Source: Aliamphritea ceti (GTDB lineage Bacteria > Pseudomonadota > Gammaproteobacteria > Pseudomonadales > Balneatricaceae). Taken from it: 64,000 nt of DNA. The stretch is from the NCBI RefSeq assembly GCF_024347215.1, contig NZ_AP025282.1, positions 248,001 through 312,000 on the forward strand, written 5' to 3'. A program made the translations under genes and the position numbers. Below, piece after piece: positions 16,940 to 25,983 of this stretch (position 1 is the stretch's first letter; each line of letters begins with the position of its first letter). The notes beneath the pieces are model-generated. The model did no database searches, was not told where the DNA came from, and worked only from the letters and a program-made list of their open reading frames with translations.

Positions 16940-18217
16940 TCAGTTAGCGACGATGGACGGGTTGTCCAGGCTGTCCGAACCTTCCAGTTCGATGTTTTCC
17001 AGATCCAGTGCGCCAATGATTTTTTCAATGGTTTTGGTTTCATCAACCAGGCCATTAACAGCGTCCTGTACGATCTGGTTGCCTTCAGTGTTACCTGCGC
17101 CGATCAGTACGTCGAAAGTTTCACCGGATTCACCGCGGTCAGCCATGACCTGCATCGCATCCTGAGTTGTTTTCAGTTTCATCTGCATTTCTTTGTCCAG
17201 CTTAGGCGCTTTAGCAGCAACCATGTCAGACAGACTAGGACCAGAAATAACCTGACCATTTACGCGGGTGTACTTACCTTCGTATACGTTCATGATGCCT
17301 TTAGCATCATAGAAGTGAGACCAGTGGGTATTGTCAGAGAAGCAATCATGTTCTTCTTCAGGATCGTGCAGCATCAGACCCAGCTTGGTACGTTCACCAG
17401 CCAGTTCGCCGTATGCCAGAGAGCCCATGCCGGTCAGCATAGTAGACAGGCCACCTTTCTCGCCTTTAGCCATCAGATCGTTACGTGCAGCACCATCTGC
17501 TTCCCAGTTAGCAACCATTTCTTTCAGATCAGAGATCATCAGGGTTGTTGCTGCCTGCAGGTACTGACCACGACGGTCGCAGTTACCGCCGGTGCAGTTG
17601 TTTACATCAAAATCTGTAGCAGGACGGTTACCCGCGCCTTTTTCAGTTCCGTTCAGATCCTGGCCCCACAACAAGAATTCAATTGCGTGGTAACCGCTGG
17701 CAACATTCGCTTCAACGCCGTCTACTTCTTGTAGCTGTTCAGCAAGCAGAGAAGGCGTAATAGTTGTCGCGTCGATTTCTGTGCCACCGATAGACAGCTT
17801 AGCGTTAGCAATTACGTTTGCTGCGTATGCTGGGTTTTCGTCAGACTCTGCGCCGTAGCTGGAAGCATCAACGTAATCGATCAGGCCTTCATCCAGTGGC
17901 CATGCGTTTACTTTACCTTCCCAGTCATCAACGATTGCGTTACCGAAACGGTAAACTTCAGACTGCTGGTAAGGAACACGGGCAGCAACCCAAGCTTCAC
18001 GTGCAGCTTTCAGCGTTGCATCAGAAGGGTTAGCCAACAGCTTTTCGATGCTGCTCTGCAGAGTCATTGCAGTGTTCAGAGAGTCTTCATACTTTGCCTG
18101 AGCGATATTGGCATAGTTGTCCAGAACTGCCTGAGCAGATACGTCTTTAGCGAATGCCTGGCCGCCAGCAGCCAGCATTGCAACCGTCAGAGCGGCAGGT
18201 GCGAAAAGCTTTTTCAT
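16940..18217 (-). CDS. Imelysin-family iron-regulated protein (iron operon, gene 1)
   Basis: 425 residues from ATG 18217, which gives a classic signal peptide MKKLFAPAALTVAMLAAGG ending AFA. The imelysin motif GxHxxE is intact (G175-Y-H177-A-I-E180, in GYHAIEFLLWGQD). Related proteins are IrpA of cyanobacteria and IcmP of Pseudomonas aeruginosa, iron-repressed periplasmic proteins that probably bind iron or heme. The longer reading frame to 18328 has no signal-like start. It is the first gene of a four-gene operon; a Fur-like box lies about 65-80 bp upstream. Confidence 0.9.
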   Translation of the reverse strand: MKKLFAPAALTVAMLAAGGQAFAKDVSAQAVLDNYANIAQAKYEDSLNTAMTLQSSIEKLLANPSDATLKAAREAWVAARVPYQQSEVYRFGNAIVDDWEGKVNAWPLDEGLIDYVDASSYGAESDENPAYAANVIANAKLSIGGTEIDATTITPSLLAEQLQEVDGVEANVASGYHAIEFLLWGQDLNGTEKGAGNRPATDFDVNNCTGGNCDRRGQYLQAATTLMISDLKEMVANWEADGAARNDLMAKGEKGGLSTMLTGMGSLAYGELAGERTKLGLMLHDPEEEHDCFSDNTHWSHFYDAKGIMNVYEGKYTRVNGQVISGPSLSDMVAAKAPKLDKEMQMKLKTTQDAMQVMADRGESGETFDVLIGAGNTEGNQIVQDAVNGLVDETKTIEKIIGALDLENIELEGSDSLDNPSIVAN

Positions 18218-18279
18218 GAGTCCAATTTTCCTGTAAGTAGGATTACGATCCGTAATAGTAGGCGGAAGGTTAATTGAAA

Positions 18280-18294
18280 CAAGAATGATTCGCA
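18280..18294 (-). promoter_or_regulatory. Candidate Fur box for the imelysin operon
   Basis: CAAGAATGATTCGCA matches the Fur 7-1-7 consensus at 10 of 15 positions by eye, including the AATGATT core. Position upstream of an imelysin operon, a well-known Fur target type, adds weight. Confidence 0.45.
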
Positions 18295-18504
18295 ATAGGA
18301 TTTTTAATTGGCTATTGATCCGGATCATAAATCAGTCAGATAAAGTGTTTGAAATCAGTATGTCAGTGTTTATGTGAAATTTAAGTCGCAAAAATTAATA
18401 CGATTGATTGCTATTCATATTGCCGTAGCGGTGTGAGGAAAACATTGATCTGAGTAGGTATTCCTGCAAACAATGGGATGAAGTTAACGAAAAGGACAAT
18501 GGAA

Positions 18505-18804
18505 ATGGAAATTTTGGTATTTATTGCGCTGGATATTGTTTTCAGCGGTGCTTCGCTGTGGGTTGCCAGTAAGCTTGTATCGGTTGAACTGAGCTTTGCT
18601 CAGATTCTGATAGCTGTTGCTACTGCGTCTATGGTGGCCATGCTACCTATACCTGTGTTTGGCTGGTTACTATCAGTTGCGCTGCTGTTCTTTTTGTTGA
18701 AGCGTTTCAGTGATGCCAATGTCTGGCCGGATTTGATTTTGCTGGTGATCGTTGGTCGTCTGGTTAGTTTTCTGGCGCTGATAAGTCTGGGCGGTATACT
18801 TTAA
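18505..18804 (+). CDS. Small integral membrane protein
   Basis: About 99 residues from the ATG at 18505, chosen because AAAGGA lies eight bases upstream; ATGs at 18478 and 18499 are alternatives. Three hydrophobic segments (about 1-20, 28-50 and 56-95) occupy nearly the whole chain, with few charges. No family recognised. Divergent from the imelysin operon, and 35 bp upstream of the DinB-like gene on the same strand. Confidence 0.6.
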   Translation: MEILVFIALDIVFSGASLWVASKLVSVELSFAQILIAVATASMVAMLPIPVFGWLLSVALLFFLLKRFSDANVWPDLILLVIVGRLVSFLALISLGGIL

Positions 18805-18839
18805 CTATACAGTTATTCAGAACCTTACCGGTGAATCCG

Positions 18840-19349
18840 ATGCTGACTGATTTGCACGGTTTATGTCGTTACATGGCCTGGTCTAACCGGGTGTTTTATC
18901 AGGCTGTGGCTGCATTGCCTGAGGGTGAAGCTGAACGGCACCGTCCCATGCTGTTTGGCAGCATTCTAAATCTGTTGCATCACGTTTATGCGATGGATGT
19001 GGTGTGGCAGCAACATATGATTGCCGGTTCCCATGACTATGAAAAACGTAATCCGCCAGCCTGCTCTTTTACAGAGCTACAACAGAAGCAGGCAATCCTG
19101 GATGACTGGTTTGTTGATCATGTGGCACATTTAAGTCGGGCGCAGTCCTGCGAGGTAATTGAGTTTGAGTTTATTGGTGGTGGTTTGGGAAAAATGACCC
19201 GTGCTGCGATGATTCAGCATGTAGTGAATCACACCTCTTATCATCGTGGGCATATCGAAGGAGTGTTTTATCAGTTGGGTGTTGAGCCGCCCACCACTGA
19301 TATTCCGGTATTCCTCCGGAATAACTGTGATGGGTTCAATGGCTGTTAA
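18840..19349 (+). CDS. DinB-fold protein
   Basis: 169 residues from ATG 18840 (a GTG at 18831 is possible). The fold is a four-helix bundle with the three metal-binding histidines of the DinB/YfiT superfamily: the first in LNLLHHVYAMD, and two in the late motif HVVNHTSYHRGHI. Members include thiol-dependent S-transferases and isomerases; no substrate can be named. GGTGA lies five bases before the ATG. The gene is convergent with ybbP and overlaps it by four bases. Confidence 0.82.
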   Translation: MLTDLHGLCRYMAWSNRVFYQAVAALPEGEAERHRPMLFGSILNLLHHVYAMDVVWQQHMIAGSHDYEKRNPPACSFTELQQKQAILDDWFVDHVAHLSRAQSCEVIEFEFIGGGLGKMTRAAMIQHVVNHTSYHRGHIEGVFYQLGVEPPTTDIPVFLRNNCDGFNGC

Positions 19350-21805
19350 CCTGATTTAAGCAAGCGATAACTATCGGTCAGGCTGAGGTTGGTACGAATA
19401 AGGCTACCTAAACCTGCAAAGATTGCCGTGGCAATCAGTGGCAGACAAAGCCACATCCATGGATGCAGAACGACTTCAAGTTCGAATACCAGTGTATTGA
19501 TTAGTCCCAGCAGAAACTCTGCAATCAATACCGCGATGGCACCGCAGGTGAGCCCTAATAATGTGAACTCCAGACGATCCAGCTGACGGGTCTGTTTGGC
19601 TGATGCTCCCAGTGTTTGCAGCATGGCCCCTTCATAACGGCGCTGAGCAAGTTCTTGCTGCAAGATAGTGATCAGCATAATGGCACCGCTGAGCAGAGTC
19701 AGCAGCATGATCAGGGTTGCCGCGGCGCTAAGCCGGTCGATAATGCCCTGAGCACGCACAATTAAGCGGTCAATATCGATCAGTGTAATAGTCGGGAACG
19801 CTTTAATCAGGGCATTACTCAAATGCTTTTGCTCTGGCTTCAGCTGGAAACTGGTAATCAGTGTTGCCGGTAGCTGATCCAGCATACCCGGGGCGAAAAT
19901 CAGATAGAAAGTCGGTTGGTAAGAATCCCAGTTTACTTCTCGGATACTGGTGACAGCACCGCTGATGGTTTGCCCGGCAATGCTGAATCCTACTTCGTCC
20001 CCCAGTTTGATGCCCAGCTCATCAGCCAGCTCAGCTTCAATGGATATTCCCTGTTCTTCACCGTGCCAGTTGCCACTGAGAATCTTATTGTGATCTGGCA
20101 GTTCGGAACGCCAGGTTAGGTTCAGTTCCCGCTGCAGAGCATGATGCTTCTGCTGTTCCTCATTGAGTACGCTGCCGGTAGATTGCTGGTTTATCTCGGT
20201 TAACCGGCCCCGCACCATTGGATAGATATTGGCATTAATCTGATTGTCGTCGAGCCAGTTGGTAAAACGTTCACCTTCCCATGGCTGAATATTAAGAACC
20301 ACGTTGTTTGGGGCGTCTACTGGCAGTTGAGCCTGCCACTGGTTCAGCAGTTCATTGCGGGTCAGTAGCAGTACCGCCATGATTGCCAGAAGTACGGAAA
20401 ATACACCTGCCTGGAGCTTATGCCAGTGACGTTGCTGACGCAGGCGCAATGTCAGTAATGCGCTCAAACGCAGTTTTTGCCTGGCAGCTGCAGCACTGAA
20501 CAACAGTGCCTTTTGTGCCAGACTGCCGGCAATCCAGCCGAGAATCAGCAAAGCGCTTGTAGCGATAAGCGGCAATGCAACAGAACCGATATACAGACTG
20601 ATTACCATAATTAGCAGGGCTGTACAGAGCAGATACAGCCAGCGGCTGGTTCGCTGAGATACATCTGAGCGGATCATTTGCATGATGGATACTTTACCCA
20701 GCGGTAATAAAGTTGGCAGGCCTAATGCAAACAGAATCACCAGTGCCAGTAACGGGCTGGTAATTACAGAACTGATGGCCAGTGGTGCCGGATTACGGAT
20801 AAATTCACTGAGCTGGGCAATCAGCAATTCATGCATCAGGTAACCTGTAAGTGCCCCCAACACGGCGGCAAACAGCCAGCCGGCAAACAGCTGTAAGGTA
20901 TACAGCCAGCCTAACTGGCGAGGGGATAACCCAAGGCTTAGCAGCAAGGCACAGCGGTTATGCTGATCTGCTGCATAGCGCTGTAAGCTGAGCAAAATGG
21001 CCACGGCTCCGAGCAAAATCGCCATCAGCGCGCTGAGCTTCAGATACTGGTTGGCATTCCCCATCGCGTTGCCATCGATTTCACGTTCTTTGCTGGCGCT
21101 GAATATTCTTTGATGGCTGGGAAGGTTTGCCTGCCACTGACTTTCCAGTTCATTAATCAGAGGCTGCGGGCCGGCAATCATCAGACGGAATCCTGCCCGG
21201 CTGCCTGGTGCCATGATACCTGTCGCTTCCAGCTGGTCAGCACGCATGATGATCTGTGGATTAAAACGGGAGAAACCGCCGCCCTGTACAGGGCTGTCAA
21301 CCAGCACATGGCTGACGGTAAATTCGCTATAGCCTAAATAAATTTTATCGCCCAGTTCTATATTCAGCCGGTCCAGCAAAGCTTGCTCAGTCCAGACCGT
21401 ATTCAGATCGGGTGTTGGCGGGTGCTCTGCCGGCAGCGTGTTTATTTTGCCCCGTAACGGATAAGGGGCCTCCACTGCGCGAATAGTGCTCAATACGTTC
21501 TGTTCGTCAGTTTCAGCCATGCTGATGAACTGTGTCAGTGTGGTGGTGCGCAGTGCCGGGTCGAGCGTTTCGGTACGTTGCTGAAGCTCAATTGGCCGGC
21601 TACTGCTAAGGATCATGTCGGCCCCCATCAGTTCGGCACCCTGACGGCTGAGGCTCGAATAAATCCGGTCACTGGTGGTGGTTAGCAAGGTCACCAGAGA
21701 GGTCATCACAAATAATGCCAACAGTAAGGTTAGCCAATCACTGCGACGCCACTGGCTGCGAAACTGACGCCAGGCAAGCTTACGAATATTCCGTATAGAG
21801 CTCAT
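19346..21805 (-). CDS. ybbP: ABC transporter permease, FtsX type (YbbP)
   Basis: 819 residues with about ten membrane helices and two FtsX domains (first around residues 255-380, second in the last 130 residues), plus two large periplasmic regions. Same layout as E. coli YbbP. With YbbA it forms an ABC machine of the MacB/LolCDE mechanotransmission class; the TesA gene next to it suggests a joint role in lipid or lysophospholipid handling in the periplasm, still unproven. Start codon overlaps the ybbA stop (ATGA). Confidence 0.9.
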   Translation of the reverse strand: MSSIRNIRKLAWRQFRSQWRRSDWLTLLLALFVMTSLVTLLTTTSDRIYSSLSRQGAELMGADMILSSSRPIELQQRTETLDPALRTTTLTQFISMAETDEQNVLSTIRAVEAPYPLRGKINTLPAEHPPTPDLNTVWTEQALLDRLNIELGDKIYLGYSEFTVSHVLVDSPVQGGGFSRFNPQIIMRADQLEATGIMAPGSRAGFRLMIAGPQPLINELESQWQANLPSHQRIFSASKEREIDGNAMGNANQYLKLSALMAILLGAVAILLSLQRYAADQHNRCALLLSLGLSPRQLGWLYTLQLFAGWLFAAVLGALTGYLMHELLIAQLSEFIRNPAPLAISSVITSPLLALVILFALGLPTLLPLGKVSIMQMIRSDVSQRTSRWLYLLCTALLIMVISLYIGSVALPLIATSALLILGWIAGSLAQKALLFSAAAARQKLRLSALLTLRLRQQRHWHKLQAGVFSVLLAIMAVLLLTRNELLNQWQAQLPVDAPNNVVLNIQPWEGERFTNWLDDNQINANIYPMVRGRLTEINQQSTGSVLNEEQQKHHALQRELNLTWRSELPDHNKILSGNWHGEEQGISIEAELADELGIKLGDEVGFSIAGQTISGAVTSIREVNWDSYQPTFYLIFAPGMLDQLPATLITSFQLKPEQKHLSNALIKAFPTITLIDIDRLIVRAQGIIDRLSAAATLIMLLTLLSGAIMLITILQQELAQRRYEGAMLQTLGASAKQTRQLDRLEFTLLGLTCGAIAVLIAEFLLGLINTLVFELEVVLHPWMWLCLPLIATAIFAGLGSLIRTNLSLTDSYRLLKSG

Positions 21806-22491
21806 AGGTTTTGCTCAGTCAGCTGGTTGTCTGCGAGAAGAAACTGGCGGTCGCAGCGGGTAGCCAGCTGCGGATCATGGGTGATCAGAATCAGGGTTGA
21901 CCCGCTATCTTTGCTAACATCAAATAGCAGGGAAATGATTTTTTCGCCGGTTTTGGTGTCCAGATTACCAGTGGGTTCATCGGCGAAGAGCAGATTAGGG
22001 CGGGTTACAAATGCCCGGGCAATCGCTACGCGCTGGCGTTCTCCACCTGACAGCTGTGCAGGCAGGTGATTCATTCGGGCACCGAGTCCGACCTGTTCGA
22101 GCCAGTACGCTGCCTGTTGCTGGCTGTCTTCTGCACCCTGAATATCCAGCGGTAGCTGAACGTTTTCCAGCGCTGTGAGTTCATTGAGCAAATGAAAGGA
22201 CTGAAACACAAAACTTATGTGTTCGGCACGCCAGCGGGCTTTTGCTTCGTTATCCAGCGTGTTTAAATCGGTGCCCGCGAGGGAGATGGTACCGGCGCTG
22301 GGTGTGTCTAAACATGCTAACAGGCTCAGCAGGGTTGATTTACCGGAGCCGGAGGCTCCGAGAATAGCGACCCGTTCTCCCTGCTTGATTTGTAAATCGA
22401 GTGCGTTAAAAAGGGTAATCGCCCCTTCACTACTGGTAAATGTTTTCGCCAGTTGGCGGGCATCAATTGCAAAAGAGGATGGCATCGACAT
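21802..22491 (-). CDS. ybbA: ABC transporter ATP-binding protein (YbbA)
   Basis: 229 residues with Walker A GASGSGKST, Q-loop around FVFQSFHLL, signature LSGGERQRVAIARA, Walker B LLFADEPTGNLD and H-loop in ITHDP. Typical of the LolD/MacB ATPase family. The ATG at 22491 overlaps head-to-head with the tesA ATG; a start two codons later (ATG 22485) would avoid this. Confidence 0.93.
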   Translation of the reverse strand: MSMPSSFAIDARQLAKTFTSSEGAITLFNALDLQIKQGERVAILGASGSGKSTLLSLLACLDTPSAGTISLAGTDLNTLDNEAKARWRAEHISFVFQSFHLLNELTALENVQLPLDIQGAEDSQQQAAYWLEQVGLGARMNHLPAQLSGGERQRVAIARAFVTRPNLLFADEPTGNLDTKTGEKIISLLFDVSKDSGSTLILITHDPQLATRCDRQFLLADNQLTEQNL

Positions 22492-23098
22492 GAAATTCTA
22501 CCGTTTACTGTTTCTGTTAATCATATTTAGTAGCAGCGCCAGTGCCAAAACTATGCTGGTACTGGGCGACAGCCTTTCTGCTGCCTATGGCATGCAACAA
22601 CAACAGGGTTGGGTTGCTTTGCTGCAACAACGTTTATCTGAACAGTATTTCGAAGTAGATGTGGTCAATGCCAGCATCAGTGGCGAAACACTTAGTGGCG
22701 GGCTAACCCGCCTGCCGGTTTTGTTAAACAGACATCAGCCGGACTACATAGTTCTTGAGCTGGGAGCCAATGACGGTCTGCGCGGTGGTAATGTTAAAGT
22801 CATTGAGAAAAATCTCCGTAAGCTCATGGCAACAGCAACCGAAAGCGGTGCTCAGGTGTTGCTACTGGGTATTCGTTTACCACCCAACTATGGACCACGC
22901 TATACCGAGAACTTTTTCAAACTCTATGAACAAACCGCCGTAGAATATAAAACTTACCGGGTGCCTTTCCTGTTAGAGAATGTCGCACTGGATCCAAAAA
23001 TGATGCAGTCCGATGGTTTACATCCTAACGTTATCGCGCAACCGGTATTACTGGATACGGTCTGGCCAATAATGCAGATTATGCTAGGTAAGCCGTAA
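22490..23098 (+). CDS. tesA: Multifunctional esterase TesA (thioesterase I / lysophospholipase L1)
   Basis: 202 residues. Signal peptide 1-19 (ending SASA), then the SGNH blocks: GDSL with catalytic S28, G and N in block II-III (ELGANDGLRGG), and the D-x-x-H catalytic pair in SDGLHPN near the C-terminus. Hydrolyses acyl-CoA, lysophospholipids and other esters in the periplasm. The true start is ATG 22490; the frame continues upstream only through the antisense of ybbA. Divergent from ybbA-ybbP, as in E. coli. Confidence 0.94.
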   Translation: MKFYRLLFLLIIFSSSASAKTMLVLGDSLSAAYGMQQQQGWVALLQQRLSEQYFEVDVVNASISGETLSGGLTRLPVLLNRHQPDYIVLELGANDGLRGGNVKVIEKNLRKLMATATESGAQVLLLGIRLPPNYGPRYTENFFKLYEQTAVEYKTYRVPFLLENVALDPKMMQSDGLHPNVIAQPVLLDTVWPIMQIMLGKP

Positions 23099-23165
23099 AA
23101 GGAAAGTTAAGAAATGTTAAGACCTGTATGCGGTTACTGCAGTTAACCGCTTACTCGGGCTGACT

Positions 23166-23594
23166 TCAGCTCGCAGCCATTGATATTCCCAGACGGTTCC
23201 AAGCATTGATTGTTGCGATTAGCATAATCAGTTGGGCCAGTTCTGTTTCTGTGAACTCCATTTCTGCTGCTGCATACACCTCATCCGGTAAACCCTGCAC
23301 AGCAACATTCGTCAGCATGTCCGTTATTGCAAACGCCGCGTGTTCCCTGTTGCTGAAAACGGTGCTGTTTTTCCAGTTGTTTAATGCCTCTATTTTGTCT
23401 TTATCTATGCCGATTTTTTGAGCTGCTGTTGTGTGCATATTAATGCAGAAGTGACATCGGTTTATCAGTGAGGCCCTGAGACGAATCAGTTCTTGTAAGT
23501 CTGCTGTGAGGCTTGAGTCAGCCAGATAGTTTTCCAGACCAAACATAGCCTGATAAGCATCAGGCTGAACTTTTTGTATGTTTAAGCGTGACAT
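23166..23594 (-). CDS. AhpD-like carboxymuconolactone decarboxylase family protein
   Basis: 142 residues; all-helical AhpD fold with the redox pair CHFC followed by INMHT (about residues 47-56), as in alkylhydroperoxidase AhpD-like proteins. Probably a thiol-based peroxidase or radical-scavenging protein. It is divergent from a LysR regulator (23725), which likely controls it. Cysteines and the downstream His are all present, so it is probably redox active. Confidence 0.88.
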   Translation of the reverse strand: MSRLNIQKVQPDAYQAMFGLENYLADSSLTADLQELIRLRASLINRCHFCINMHTTAAQKIGIDKDKIEALNNWKNSTVFSNREHAAFAITDMLTNVAVQGLPDEVYAAAEMEFTETELAQLIMLIATINAWNRLGISMAAS

Positions 23595-23680
23595 AGTCTT
23601 TCCTTAATTTCGGTGGATAGTCACAGCTACTCTAGAGACTATGCGTATTTGTATTAATGGCTTAAATTGATAAACATTAT

Positions 23681-23699
23681 CGCTATTATAGCGATAATA
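23681..23699. promoter_or_regulatory. Dyad operator between the AhpD-like and LysR genes
   Basis: Within 23681-23699 the bases TATCGCTA, TTA and TAGCGATA form a perfect 8-bp inverted repeat with a 3-base centre. This is a strong candidate binding site for the divergent LysR regulator and for control of the AhpD-like gene. Confidence 0.6.
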
Positions 23700-23724
23700 G
23701 AGTCGGCACTGAGTGACTGGAAAC

Positions 23725-24615
23725 ATGTTGAAAATACAGCTGGAAGAGTTAGAAATATTTGTTGCGGCGGTAAATAGCGGCAATTTTAGCAAGGCTGCTG
23801 AGGTGCTGGGGGTAACTGCGTCAGTGGTGAGCCGTACTGTTATGAAGCTGGAAGCGAAGCTGAGTACTACCTTGTTTAACCGCACAACACGGAAAATATC
23901 TATAACTCAGGAAGGTGAGTGGTTATTTGCGAATGCTCAGAATATGCTTGCGGATGCCAACAAAATAGAGAGTTTTTTGAGGACAAAAGACCGGGAACCT
24001 GAAGGGTCGTTAGTCGTCGATGCGGCAACGCCATTTTCGTTGCATGCGTTGAGTCCGTTGATTCGCGGCTTTAATCAACAGTATCCGAAAGTGCGGGTAT
24101 CACTACAATCAAACGAATCTAATATTGATTTACTTGAGCGCCGGATTGATCTGGCAATTCGTATCGGTGAATTGCAGGATTCCAGCCTTAAGTGCCGCAA
24201 AATAGGCGTCAGCTATCGCAAACTATATGCTTCACCGGACTATCTGAAACTGCACTCTGTACCGCATTCGGCTGACGATTTGCGCGAACATGCCTGTCTT
24301 GGTTTTATTAAACCGGAAAAACTGAATACCTGGCCGGTCAGGCTGGCTGATAAGTTTTTGGAAATTACTCCTGACACCCTGGCTGACAGTGGTGAAACGC
24401 TTAAACAGCTGGCGATTAATGGCTGTGGTATTGCCTGTCTTTCTTCATTCACTGTGCAGACCGAAGTTCAGGCAGGAAGGTTGTTGCAAGTTCTTGAAAC
24501 AGAGACTGTTTTGCAGCCGGTACCGATTTATGCGGTGTTCTATTCGGATAATGAAGTGAATAGCCGGCTACGTTGTTTTATTGATTACATCAGCGAGCAT
24601 ATACAGCTGAGTTAA
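23725..24615 (+). CDS. LysR-family transcriptional regulator (next to AhpD-like gene)
   Basis: 296 residues from ATG 23725 (GTG 23713 adds four residues). N-terminal winged helix-turn-helix (about 5-65, with SKAAEVLGVTASVVSRTVMKLE), then the periplasmic-binding-like effector domain. Resembles the CrgA/AaeR-like LysR group that often controls oxidoreductase neighbours. The 130-bp region shared with the AhpD-like gene contains the palindrome-like ATTATCGCTATTATAGCGATAATAG (23677-23701). Confidence 0.88.
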   Translation: MLKIQLEELEIFVAAVNSGNFSKAAEVLGVTASVVSRTVMKLEAKLSTTLFNRTTRKISITQEGEWLFANAQNMLADANKIESFLRTKDREPEGSLVVDAATPFSLHALSPLIRGFNQQYPKVRVSLQSNESNIDLLERRIDLAIRIGELQDSSLKCRKIGVSYRKLYASPDYLKLHSVPHSADDLREHACLGFIKPEKLNTWPVRLADKFLEITPDTLADSGETLKQLAINGCGIACLSSFTVQTEVQAGRLLQVLETETVLQPVPIYAVFYSDNEVNSRLRCFIDYISEHIQLS

Positions 24616-25983
24616 TCAGTGCTGCTGTTCTATGAATAGCGGCTCTAGAACGTCTGCAAGATTACTGACATCTTTTTGCCGGCTGAGTCGGTCCAGCGCT
24701 TTATAGATGGGCTTTTGTTGCTGCTTTGACAGTTGCTCTAACAGCTTTCCTACCTGCGCATCATCAACACTGAGATGGTCCCGTTGTGCGTGGTTACGCT
24801 GATTAAGCAGTTTATAGATATACAGAAACCGCGCCAGTACGACATAAGGAAAGTTACGGTTTGTCATGGGGCCTATTTTGGCTTCAAAGCCGCCTAAAGG
24901 CAGGCCTTTAAGTTTCTGTTTTGCTAATTTGTTTGCTCCCAGCCAGGCAGCAGAAGAACCAATCGCACCGCCGCCTAAAGTGCCAAGCAGGAGTGAGCTG
25001 CCGGCAACGGTAAGATCCAGTACACCACCTGCGGCAGCTCCGGCAATGCCGCCGACGGCTGCCAGTTGTTTACGGTTGAGACCCCATGCATACCATTTTT
25101 CAGTATCGAACAAGTCATCACTGAGGGTAAGTTCACTGCTGTCTCTTTGCAGTTGATGGTGTCGGTAAACAGTCTGAAGTTCGTCGTGTGCCTGGCTTTC
25201 GCGTTTGCGCATCCAGCTGTAGTAAGCGGCTTGTAAAACCGGCTGAAGTGATTTCGCCTGTTGCTGATCGATTACCTTCTGACGTTGCTGATAACGCACC
25301 ATATCTTCCAGCAGATGTGCAGCAAGTTTACAGCTGTGTTGCTGTTGCCGGCGGATTTCAGCTTGCACGGCAGTTACCAGTGAGCTGAGGGATTGTGACC
25401 AGGGTTGGTGCAGGTGGGCAAATGCCTGCAGTAATTCGATATGCTGATCGAGATCTGCCTTTACCGCATCGAACACTCTCACAGTGCGGAAAAACTGCTG
25501 TAACGCCTGTTGCCAGCTGTCGATGTAATCACTGTTACTGATGGGGTTGATAAGTGCCATGCTTGGCTGGCCGGTCCAGCGCAGAATTTCCATTTCAGCT
25601 TCATATTCGGGGCTGTACGGGCGGGAACTGTCGACCACGTAAAGAATTGCAGCGCCTTCCATTATGGGTGTGAGCAGTTCGGTTTCATCCGGAAACTGCT
25701 GGTGACAGCTGTCATCTTGCAGAAAGGCTTTGATTCGTGCTGCTCGCTGATCGGCGTTAACCGGTTGTTGCTGTAACCAGGCCAGCAGTTTGCGCGGTCG
25801 CTGGAATCCTGGCGTATCGATCAGCTTGTAATGGGCTTCACCCAGATGAATATCAAAGCTCTCAGAAACCTGTGTAGTACCGCTTTGCATGGATACGGCA
25901 ACTCTGTCATCTCTGGCCAGTGTTGATACGACTGAAGATTTTCCCTTGTTTGGGTGACCTACTACAGCAAATGCCGGAATCAT
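24616..25983 (-). CDS. GTPase with DUF3482 domain
   Basis: 455 residues from ATG 25983, which overlaps the upstream stop (ATGA). An Era/TrmE-like G domain occupies the first third: G1 GHPNKGKSS (9-17), switch I T in SGTTQVS, G3 DTPG. The middle is helical and Gln-rich, followed by a Gly/Ala-rich hydrophobic stretch (GGIAGAAAGGVLDLTVAGSS and GGGAIGSSAAWLG) that could enter a membrane, then a helical C-terminus. The family is widespread in gammaproteobacteria and always sits beside a DUF2868 gene; no function is known to me. Confidence 0.85.
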   Translation of the reverse strand: MIPAFAVVGHPNKGKSSVVSTLARDDRVAVSMQSGTTQVSESFDIHLGEAHYKLIDTPGFQRPRKLLAWLQQQPVNADQRAARIKAFLQDDSCHQQFPDETELLTPIMEGAAILYVVDSSRPYSPEYEAEMEILRWTGQPSMALINPISNSDYIDSWQQALQQFFRTVRVFDAVKADLDQHIELLQAFAHLHQPWSQSLSSLVTAVQAEIRRQQQHSCKLAAHLLEDMVRYQQRQKVIDQQQAKSLQPVLQAAYYSWMRKRESQAHDELQTVYRHHQLQRDSSELTLSDDLFDTEKWYAWGLNRKQLAAVGGIAGAAAGGVLDLTVAGSSLLLGTLGGGAIGSSAAWLGANKLAKQKLKGLPLGGFEAKIGPMTNRNFPYVVLARFLYIYKLLNQRNHAQRDHLSVDDAQVGKLLEQLSKQQQKPIYKALDRLSRQKDVSNLADVLEPLFIEQQH

